DNA of 64,000 nt, taken from the NCBI GenBank assembly GCA_029215795.1, contig JARDYH010000004.1, positions 212,948,517 through 213,012,516 of the forward strand. The letters are read 5' to 3'. Of the stretch, positions 55,994 through 64,000 are shown piece after piece. The notes below the pieces were generated by a model. The model saw only the letters and a list, made by a program, of their open reading frames with translations, ran no database searches and had not been told where the DNA came from. Each line of letters starts with the position of its first letter. Positions within the stretch are counted from its first letter, which is position 1. This DNA comes from Anniella stebbinsi. Taxonomy: Eukaryota; Chordata; Lepidosauria; Squamata; Anniellidae. The position numbers were made by a program, and so were the translations under genes.

Positions 55994-56825
55994 GTGGGAG
56001 TTAGGGAAGAAATGTTTACTTATATGTCAAGTTTAGATGGCCTTGGGGAGACATATTCATTCTGTATTAAGGTGGCTATTCATGAATTCCCAAAAATGAG
56101 GACAAATCATACCCGATCTGCATAAAATGGTACATCTCACCATAGTGTGGAAGATTTGACCAGGTGAGTTGTGTGCCTTGCTGAGTCTACTGTCCAGGGC
56201 TAGATCTACATTACTGCTTTATAGTGCACTGATAACTGTTGGGACACATTACACATTCCATATATGTGTAATTCATATGCTCAGTTCAGACAACATGTTA
56301 CTCAATGCAGTGTGAAAACTCCACTCAACAGTTGAATTTTTAGGAGCTACTCCCCACACAACATGTTCCAAGTCCACTGTTGTGTGACTGTGGGCTACCA
56401 TGACTTGAATAAAATCCATTGTGATGTTTGATTGACACTCCCTCCACCCTCTCTTCTCCCCCCCCCCGTCCTCCCGATGGTATCCCATCAGCCATTGCTG
56501 CAACAACAACAACAACAACAAAACAATCCTGGTGGCTCTCCTAGAATGACACTCACTCCTTTCACTGCTCTTGCCAGGGAACTATGTAGCCAGTGGGAAA
56601 AGTCAACTCAATGCAACAGAAAACTCCACGGAGCCTGCCACACAATACAATGGTTGTGCAGGAACTCTCCTCTGCACAGTGTGGATATTCTGCATGGAGT
56701 GTTGTTGTTGTTGTTGTTGTTTTAAAAAATTCCACCGTTGCATGGAGTTTGCCCTCCAGACAACACATTTCTCAACAGTGGTGTAAAAACTCCACTGTGA
56801 AGTTCTAAAAACACCATTGAGAAAC

Positions 56826-57493
56826 TAGGGATGTGCAAGGCCAAAATTATCGTATCGTTATCGGAAATTCCAACATGAAAAAATTTCGGATCCGATCATA
56901 TCGGGGGGGGGGGGGGGTACCCGGATTTGATCGGATCGGAAATCTGATAAATATCGGAAGTTCCGATATGATAACACTGTTTTCTCCATAGGTTTGCATT
57001 GGGAGAAAGAAAGCTTTCCCCCAATGCAAGTCTATGGGGAAAAACATTGGGCCAGCACTCCCTCCCTCCCCCCACTCACACTCTCTCCCCCACTCGTGCT
57101 CCTTACCCGTCACTGCCGCTGCCCCATAGTATTGCTTTCCGGCCTGTTTGTCAGTACAGAGAAGCGCTGAGTGATGTCGTCATCACTCGGCGTGGCTCTG
57201 TACTGACGAACAGGCCGGGAAAGCCTGTTTAGCAGTACTGCGGGGGGGGAGGCCCAGGTAAGGAGCAAGAGGGGGAGGGAGGGGTCCCCCTTACCTGGGC
57301 CATGTCCGCTGCCATCCGCTGCTAGGAACTACTGAGAACTAGGCTTTGCAGCCTAGTTCTCAGTAGTTCCTAGCAGCGGACAGCAGCGGATGGCAGCGGA
57401 CAAGGCCCAGGTAAGGAACACAAGTGGGAGGGGGGAGGGAGAGCCAGCCCTAGGTCCGATAATCCAATATGTCCAAGACGATACACATCCCTA
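56826..57493. mobile_element. hAT-type non-autonomous element (TAGGGATGTGCA group), 668 bp, innermost
   Basis: Starts TAGGGATGTGCAAGG; minus-strand right end TAGGGATGTGTATCGTC. Exact 8-bp flanks TGAGAAAC at 56818-56825 and 57494-57501. Outer parts carry ATCGGA words, inner TGCATTGGGAGAAAGAAAGC, and the centre is a perfect 31-bp-arm hairpin at 57315-57380. Confidence 0.9.
57315..57380. repeat. Perfect inverted repeat, 31-bp arms, 4-base loop
   Basis: TCCGCTGCTAGGAACTACTG and on to AGGCT (57315-57345) pairs perfectly with 57350-57380 around TTGC. Central hairpin of the hAT element; related hairpins lie at 45958-45995 and 26413-26447. Confidence 0.95.
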
Positions 57494-57800
57494 TGAGAAA
57501 CGTGTTGTCTGAACTGAGCCATAGTGTAATTTCCTGCTTTTTATTCCACATCATCCAAACTACAAGAAATGTCATCATGTGTCATACGAGGTATAAATAT
57601 GCAAGAGGGATATATAGCATTATCATGATGGGATCATAGTGACTTGACACAAGGTGTAGATATGGCTCAGGTGCTGTTGATGGCCAACTTCAAGGCCCAG
57701 CTCTCCCATCGGAGGGTTGTTTAGCTTTAATCTGGACTTGGATTGACAGCCCTTCAAATAGAGGTCTGTCCTCTGTAAAAGAGGACACATGGCCACCCAA

Positions 57801-58385
57801 TCTCTCATCCTTACCTGTCTCAAAGCGTTGCTGTAAATAAAAACTAGGATAACCCCATGAACACCAACCTGAGTTCCCTGGAGGAAAGGTAGACTAGAAA
57901 GAGCCGCTTGGATCCAATGAGCCATAAAACTCATTCCACGCATCTAAGAGAAGTTTTGGACTTGTGACTTTTCAATAGTAGCCCCCACCCCCACCTTGGG
58001 TATACTTTTTGCAACTGAGGAGACTTCCATAAGCAATTTGTGATGTGGCAAGGGAAGGTCTGCTATTCAAGACAGGAAGGTCAAACATTTCACTGGGCAC
58101 ACCCATGTAGGCTTTAAGCATACCTTATATTAGCTCTTTGGACCCCCACCATTGTAAAGCAATGATGCAATAAAATATAACAAACCAGCCTTTTCCACCA
58201 TGTCACATTTCGAGCACACATACTTAGAAGAAACTATTACATTTAAGGAAACCCAATGTAAATATCCCTGAAACACACTCTAGAGAATGTTTAAGATAGA
58301 TATATCTCAGGACAATGACAGATATCCATATTGTCATAGGGATAGACTTGGGTTCAATACACCAAAGGTAGTATCTAATGCTTTA
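57801..58385. other. Unassigned stretch
   Basis: No repeat or gene is recognised. Confidence 0.35.
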
Positions 58386-58620
58386 GAAGTGGGATAGATA
58401 AATTCCTAGAGGAGAAGGCTATCAATGGCTACTAGTCCTGATGGCTATGTGCTACCTCCAGTATCAGAACCCTTGCTGGGGAACATGGGTGGGAGCGTGC
58501 TTTGCACTCATGCCCTGCTTGCGGTTTCCTTGCCGACAGCTGGCCGGCCACTATGTAAACAGGATGCTGGACTAGATGGACCCTTGGTCAGATCCCACAT
58601 GGCTCTTCTTACGTTCTTAA
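58386..58620 (+). mobile_element. CR1-type LINE 3' UTR, plus strand
   Basis: Matches 34540-34795 in order: GGAGAAGGCTATCAATGGCT, CCTCCAGTATCAGAACC, GGGGAACATGGGTGGGAGCG, GGATGCTGGACTAGATGGAC and the terminal TGGCTCTTCTTACGTTCTTA. It is more strongly truncated than the other copy. Confidence 0.8.
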
Positions 58621-59395
58621 GTAGAACTACTGGAATGAATGGGAAAAGTTAGTCATGACTAACTTAAGTCTTTTTCATTTCAGTAGGTGTATTCTACATA
58701 AGACTAGCATTGGATACTACCTCAAGTGTTGATCCAGTAATAAATGTATCACATGCTTTTAAACACATTTATTAATTTCTTAAGATATTAAACAACATTT
58801 CACATTGAAACTGTGAAATACAAATGATTGCTACTGGGGGGGGGACTGAATAAACACCACTTTCTGAAAAGGGTATTCAAGTTTTGTATTTTTTTCATGC
58901 TTTATTGCATTATCTGATGATAATCTAACTTGTGGTGCTTCAAATACTTCAGATAATTCCCTCCACTAACTGAAAAGCAAAACAGTGGATTAGGTTTAGT
59001 GCTTACTCTGTGTTTCCTCATTAATTTGTGTAGACTACTCATGAGAAACTTTCTAAAATTAAGCCAACAGCTGGCTCCAACTACTGTCTGCAGAACAATT
59101 ATTTACACTAAACAATTAACAATGATTCTGTAAACAGTATTTCACACTTCTAGATTCTTAGATAGAACAGAGCAGGAAAAAAACCAGCACAATGCTCCAA
59201 TTACCCATTGCCCAAAGTAATGTGGTGAATTAGCACAAATTTCTCCGAATCACCCGACTCTAAGAAAGCATTTAAGTTCATTGCAATGATGCAAGTGCAC
59301 TGATTGGAAGGCTTGTTAGAAAATGGCAAGGCTGCCAAACTTGAATTGGAACAGGGACTAAATTTCAAAGGAAGATGCAGAACAAGGTTGCTTTC
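58621..59395. other. Unassigned, AT-rich
   Basis: No repeat or gene is recognised. Confidence 0.35.
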
Positions 59396-60300
59396 TAGGG
59401 GTGTGCAGAGCAGGTCTGCTCCTCCCCGAAATTCGGGCTGGAGCTCTGATGAGGCGATTCCCCTCTCCAGTTTTCAGAACAAGTCTGTCTCCCCGCACTG
59501 TCAGGTTACTTGTCGGGAAACAGTTCTATTACCGTCAATGGGAATTAACAAAAATGCATACATCTCAGACATTTCTAAAGATAAAGAGATGAAACTTGGC
59601 ACACTGGTAGCTCTTAAGTAAGGCTTTAGACAAGCCAAAACAGATCCTTTCATCCCTTGATTTTTAAGATTTTTTTTTTAAAAAAAATCCCCTCAAAGCA
59701 CAAAAACACTTCAGATGCACTTCATCTTCTCTCAAGAGAGCTTGCAGAACTTTCAGAAACTAGAAACCGCCTACAAAAATCTAAGACCCCTATCTCCATG
59801 CATGGAAGAACACACACACACACTCAATAACAAGCAAAGGGGAGTGTGGGTGGTACTACAAGAAAGAAGCAAATAGAGAGAAAAGAAAACCCAGCAAAGA
59901 AAGCTGGCTCTGTCCATGCTGGGAGAGGGAGAGGTGTTTATTCTAATTCCCCCCCCCCAAAAAAAATTAGGTGCACCCTTTTCTCTGCTGATGCTGGTCC
60001 TTCGGAAGTTCAGGAGAAGTCAGGTGTGGATTTTCTTGAGGCTCCACCCACATCCTGTCCTGAAAAATGCAAGTCTAGTGCCTGGGATCATTTTTCTTTG
60101 GCAGAGGAGGATCCCAGGTATGCTAGATCTTAAGGGGCTGCACCCCTTTCAAGCCAGCGGTCAGCTTCAGGCTGGCAGCAGCAGCAGCAGTGCTGTGGGC
60201 AAGGCTCTCGTGCTCAGCACCCAGAGGCAGGCCACACTGGACCAGTGGGGCAAGGGCAAAGGGGCTTCAAAATGCCCCCAGATAGGAAGGTGCTAGGGAA
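59396..60300 (+). pseudogene. hAT element 5' part with BED-finger transposase relic
   Basis: Starts TAGGGGTGTGCAGAGC, the terminus used by the hAT elements at 31132, 45486 and 56826. After a non-coding leader (with a GATGAAACTTGGCACACTGG block resembling 31296-31400), a plus-strand frame reads KSSAWDHFSLAEEDPRYA at about 60070-60125. This is the first half of a BED zinc finger (W..HF); the cysteine pair that should follow is lost at a stop. In another frame, SSAVGKALVLSTQRQATLDQ then WGKGKGASK at about 60190-60280 resembles the linker found before the hAT transposase core. The catalytic part and the right end were not found, so the gene is dead. Confidence 0.5.
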
Positions 60301-61367
60301 AGCTGATGGAACGTTCCCATTTCTGAGATGTTCAGTCAGCCTCAGCCGCATTGTGAAAGAGCAGTGCTACAGGCTCTTTCTATGCATATAATTTGCAAAC
60401 CTTCCCCCTGAGCAACGTGATTGGAGGGGGTGATCAGGGACGAGACTGTGGCTATTGGTTAGCCACAGATGTCAATGTCAAAACTACCTCTTCCTTGCCC
60501 CTCAGCGTCTCCCTAATATGGAAGGGTTCAGTTAGCTGTCAATCAACATGAAACGAGCTCTCATGTCACCTAAAAAACCTATGGATAACAAATCCCTTTG
60601 GAGTTCTGAACGATTTCCTAACTGCACCATGGGTTTCCAATGGCTTTGAAATTGCCTCCTAACCACACTGCAATGTCAAAGGTCCGTCAAAGGTGCATCG
60701 AACCCCCTGATTTTCGGTGTGGAGCACACGCATTTCATTTTCATGTTCATGAAATGACAGAAGATAGACCATGGGAAAAAAAGTGTGTGTGAAACTGAAG
60801 ACATGCTTAGTTTGAAGTCAGATATCTCAAAATGTGAGGGCTACTTTTGACCATTCCATTTCTGGCATTTTGTGGGGGATGGGGGGGGAATGAAAACTCA
60901 GGTGAAAGAGGCTGGGAGAGGTGAGAATTTTGGAGAATTTTCTTCTTGGAGGGGGACAGGGTTTTCACATACCTTTTTAAATGTAGCCAGTTGTTGAGGG
61001 GTGTTCTTTCTTTTAATTTATTTTTAAAACACACCTGGCAGTTACAGGAGTTCTTCCTGAATGCTAATTGGAGAGGGTGAGGTCACATGGTCTCCAATAG
61101 ATATTCACTAAGAATTGCTGGGCTCCTCCAAATGCCGAGGGCAGCGTGTGTGTGTTTTGTTTTGTTTTTTAAATAAAAAATAGGAAGAAGGGCCCTCAGC
61201 AACTGGTTACATTTAGAAAAAGATATGCAGAAACCCTGTCCCCCTCCCCAAAGAGAAAATTCTCTGAATTTCCCCCCTTGCGAAAGAAGCAAAAAAACCA
61301 ATGCCTTTTTCCCAGGGAAAGAGGAAGTTCCCAAAAATAGGAGGCAGGATTCAGCCCAGCACTATTC
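60301..61367. other. Unassigned; may include more of the hAT relic
   Basis: No hAT right terminus (CACACCCCTA-like) or 8-bp duplication partner was found. Short A, C and G runs occur. No other repeat is recognised. Confidence 0.35.
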
Positions 61368-61722
61368 TGTGACTTACCAGATGTCAGAAGTCAAGTGTAT
61401 CATAGACAATTCACAAGGCTGGCAGGCTTTGTGAATTGTAAGTTGAAAGATTGGGAATTGTTGTGAGAAAGTCTGTGTCTTTGTAAGCTTATCATCTGTT
61501 GCTGTTTCTCAAGGGAGGTTTGCTAGCCCAGGCCTTGAGCTGGTGAGTTTCCTTGAGAACAAAAGAATGTTTGGAAAAGGTGGGGACAATCTTGCAAGCT
61601 GTCTCTCACATGGTGTCATCATTAAAAGGAGGTTGAACTGTGCCACCCTGTTGGCACATGAGTTTGGGCTACAGGTCTAAGGACCTGTCCGTCAAGTGGC
61701 TTGGAATAGCCAGCCTCCAGGC

Positions 61723-61728
61723 TATAAG
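61723..61728 (+). promoter_or_regulatory. TATA box of the LTR
   Basis: TATAAG in the U3-like part of the plus-strand LTR, about 720 bases before the poly(A) signal. Confidence 0.5.
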
Positions 61729-62445
61729 AGGTACGAGCAAAGGGGAGGACCTTTATTAGGGATCATCAGTTCTACGCTTGCCATGAAACTCCTCGTGTTT
61801 GGGATTCTTTCTGTTTGGAGATGTTGGATGCACTCTGTACATGCTCTGTTGCTATTTGGACTTGGAATTTCTAAGGATTGTACCAGGGAAAGTGCTTTGA
61901 GGCTTTTCATAGACTTGGACTTGCAGTTACTTTTCTGGATCGTGTTCTATGGCCTGAGAGAGAGCTTTCCCTGCATGGAGCCAAACTACGGGCACAGGGG
62001 AAGTTTCCTAGATCGGCCGTTGCTGTTCTGGATTGTGTATTGTGTGACCTGAAAGAAATCCTCCTCTCAGCGCCTTTGCTATAGGCAGAGGGGTTCCTGG
62101 GTCGAAGTTCGTTTCCCTGGCATCTTGCTTACTTGGATCAACTCAGTGCTTACTGACAGACTGGATGTGGTTTGTACAATATGTATTCTGTCTCTGCCAG
62201 TCTTCAGGCACCCCTGTACTGAAGCTTTCCCTGGGGTTGTGGGGTTGTTCCTAATGGGTCAGCGTGTTTCACGTCTGGTAATTGCTCAGATAGGACATGG
62301 TCTATCCCAACACTTCTCCCCCTGAGAGATTGCTGTTCTGGTTCGCATCAAGCCGTTTGAGCCTAAAGCTTTCTGGCCGTCATCAGCTTTACGTGTATGT
62401 GTGCGGAAATGAAACCGTTATGCTTGAATTCCATGTGATTTCACA

Positions 62446-62451
62446 AATAAA
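62446..62451 (+). promoter_or_regulatory. Poly(A) signal of the LTR
   Basis: AATAAA followed within about 60 bases by a GT-rich part, as expected for the R/U5 region. Confidence 0.55.
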
Positions 62452-62529
62452 GGAGTCTCACTGTTTGGAGTGTCTTGTCAGTTTGCCTAAGTTCGTGACA
62501 GAAGCCTGGGGTTGGGCAAGTTCACGACA

Positions 62530-63172
62530 CCACACATGAGACATTTAATTTAGGAAAATATTTCCTAGAACATCTGAACATGGGTCATGATGTCAGTATA
62601 ATCCAGCAAAGCCATAAGGTGTAACCATGGTTAATGCGATGATTTATTTATTTATTGCTTTAACTCTTACTGTCCCTCAAATGTCCATGCTTTAGATTGC
62701 TGATGTCACCTTAAGGCTTTCAGGAGAAGCTGATAGGAAGATCAAGCCAGGAATGGAGATCAAGGCAAGAAGAATTAAGGCCTTGGATAGTAGGTTCCCC
62801 TGACTGGAACTCTCTCCTTCTAGGACAATAGAAAGATGTTGTCTCAGTAAGGAGCTAAAGCCAATGTAAGGTTTATGTATGCTGACAAGACATGGACTGA
62901 GCTCAGATCCAGCTCTCCTGACTAGATTATTAAAGAACCTCTCCTGGTTTTATAGCCTGAGACATCTGCAAGGTAGGGAAAGACCCATTCTCTGAGCCAG
63001 AAGACAATAGCAGGATTGTGTCCTCTGGCTACTCCTGAGGAAGTACCTTTTGTCTCATCTTCATCAGAACCCTCTGCTGCACACAGTAAAGCCTGAGCAC
63101 TGAGGTTTTGACAACTGAGTTAAGCCCTGACCTCGGAGGATGAGGTCAATGAGCTAATAGCAAGTCTTGTTT
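62530..63172. other. Unassigned stretch
   Basis: A short ATTTATTTATTTATT run lies at about 62642-62656. No repeat family is otherwise recognised. Confidence 0.35.
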
Positions 63173-63386
63173 GACCCTGTTCAGACAACAAACTAAGCCA
63201 TGGTGGCTAAACATTTTGAGCTAAACATTATGGCTTGGTGTGTCTTGTGAACCATGAATTAGCATGCCATGTGAGCCATTTCTAACCATGGTGGCTACAT
63301 AACCATGATTTAAACATGCTCACTAACCATTTGCTGCAACAAGGTTTGCGCCTAACCATGGCTTAGTGTGTTGTCTGAACAGGCCC
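63173..63386. mobile_element. Fold-back MITE, family X, 214 bp
   Basis: Left end GACCCTGTTCAGACAACAAA; minus-strand right end GGGCCTGTTCAGACAACACA, followed in both arms by CTAAGCCATGG. Interior shared with 8836-9029. No clear target duplication. Confidence 0.75.
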
Positions 63387-64000
63387 ACTGTCAACTTCTA
63401 AACAGAGCCACAGAGAAATTGCATTACCATGGCTTACTCAGGGCAGATGTAATACTTAACCAATCCTAATACAAACCATGGTTTGCAAACCCCTTGAAGC
63501 TAAGGTTTCATGGCCTGTTTTGTAGTCAATCTTTAGCCATATTTAGACAACCTTTAGGTATTCAGATATAATACTTCACCATCTCTACTTATCAAAACCT
63601 AATCATGATTATGAATTATGTCTTCATATGACCTATTAGTCACTGGCCTTTACACGATGGCCAAAATAAGTCTATTTTGGAATGAAAATTGTAATGAAAG
63701 TCTAGCTCTGCAGCTATATAGCTTTGGTCAATTATTTTATGCAATTACATGCATTTGTATCACTTTCTCTTAGAGAGGCAGCCCTCCTTGATTGCTTTCT
63801 TCAGAAACGATGATAAATATACAATTTCAATAGGAAACAAGGTGATTTGAACTGCCCCAGTGCACTCTCTTACAACAGTTGCTCTACAGGGCTGCTAATT
63901 CCTTTGCTTTTCTAGAGATTATTATCTGTCAAGCATTTCCACAAGTCTTGGAATATCATATTATGCAGATATAAATGCACAGCCATACATCAGTTTGCCC
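63387..64000. other. Unassigned stretch
   Basis: Some CCATGG/AACCATGG words near 63430-63480 echo family X, but no element is definable. The rest is AT-rich. Confidence 0.35.

Larger units (their letters stand above)
56279..57519. mobile_element. Fold-back DNA transposon, family X, nested in family A
   Basis: Left end GCTCAGTTCAGACAACATGT; minus-strand right end GCTCAGTTCAGACAACACGT. CATA occurs on both sides (56274-56277 and 57520-57523), the probable target duplication. (CAA)n at about 56500-56524 and (TTG)n at about 56700-56720 are mirror parts of the two arms. Contains a hAT element at 56826-57493. Confidence 0.75.
56197..57666. mobile_element. MITE family A, nested in family D and itself split
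   Basis: Left end GGGCTAGATCTACATTACTG; right end ...AAGGTGTAGATATGGC. Flanks CCA (56194-56196) and TCA (57667-57669) could be a decayed 3-bp duplication. The family reads across the inner insert as ...AATTCATA | GTGTAATTTCCTGC. Confidence 0.65.
56090..57800 (+). repeat. Dispersed repeat, family D, host of a multi-level nest
   Basis: The left part, about 56090-56196, reads ACATCTCACCATAGTGTGG and CTGAGTCTACTGTCCA. The right part, 57667-57800, reads TCAGGTGCTGTTGATGGCCA and CTTCAAATAGAGGTCTGTCC. The two halves join into the uninterrupted form at 55160-55480 once 56197-57666 is removed. Confidence 0.65.
61368..62529 (+). mobile_element. Solo LTR of a retrovirus-like/LTR element, plus strand
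   Basis: Begins TGTGACTTACC and ends TTCACGACA, in the TG...CA style of LTRs. A TATA box (TATAAG) lies at 61723-61728 and a poly(A) signal AATAAA at 62446-62451, giving U3, R and U5 in order. The homologous copy is inverted at 43377-44431. There are no primer-binding site or internal genes on either side, so it is a solo LTR. No clean short target duplication was found, so the ends may be off by some bases. The 118-codon frame at 61696-62052 has no independent support; part of it recurs in the other copy only because the DNA is homologous. Confidence 0.75.

Noticed and set aside
60807..61334. Two minus-strand frames of 75 and 83 codons downstream of the hAT relic
   Set aside because: Tested by eye for hAT transposase core residues; none seen.
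61696..62052. 118-codon plus-strand frame with a conserved-looking counterpart at 43648-43920
   Set aside because: Both lie within the two homologous LTR copies; similarity follows from DNA homology and there is no domain or coding context.

Overview
The window looks like intergenic or intronic DNA from a vertebrate, most likely a squamate reptile. This rests on the mix of fossil repeats: L2/CR1-type LINE tails, L1-like LINE pieces, an R4/Dong-type LINE, probable Penelope-like tails, CORE-SINE (MIR-like) and tRNA-derived SINE copies, many hAT and Harbinger-like non-autonomous DNA transposons, and long simple repeats. The species assignment is inference. No intact protein-coding gene, rRNA or tRNA gene was found. 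Nearly all longer open frames lie inside repeats or are chance frames. The one non-repeat stretch that could be an exon is on the minus strand at about 25520-25729, and it is weak.

Layout. 1-5 kb: a plus-strand L2/CR1 LINE end, a CORE-SINE piece, dispersed repeat E and a composite fold-back element (family X). 4.8-6.9 kb: Harbinger-like family C and family A pieces. 8.4-11.6 kb: a CORE-SINE, an X element, a GC-rich fold-back block and a tRNA-SINE. 13-16.8 kb: an L1 ORF2 tail, a MIR-like SINE and a Charlie-like hAT fossil. 17.1-19.6 kb: minus-strand L2 and L1 ends. 20.4-22.25 kb: an R4/Dong LINE 3' half with an (AAG)n tail. 25.9-28.6 kb: a dense nest (family A holding two hAT elements, then an L2 end split by a Penelope-like tail, then a tRNA-SINE split by a hAT element). 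31-32.4 kb: a hAT hairpin element and a MIR-like SINE. 34-39.7 kb: a CR1 tail, family D, three family C copies and a Penelope-like tail. 41.5-46.9 kb: family C, a hAT fold-back, a minus-strand solo LTR, and CORE-SINE and L2 copies each split by a DNA transposon. 47.4-54.3 kb: a CR1 RT piece, a hAT MITE, a split SINE, family A and two family C copies with TAA duplications. 55-57.8 kb: family D, a hAT fold-back and a four-level transposon nest. 58.4-63.4 kb: a CR1 tail, a hAT transposase (BED finger) relic, a second copy of the same LTR, and an X element.

The main biological content is this transposon stratigraphy. Eight hAT-type elements can be bounded to the base by terminal inverted repeats and 8-bp target-site duplications, and the two best Harbinger-like family C copies have TAA duplications. 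Several of these insertions sit inside older repeats, which gives a relative order of activity. All family names (A, C, D, E, X) are local labels, because no library search was possible.
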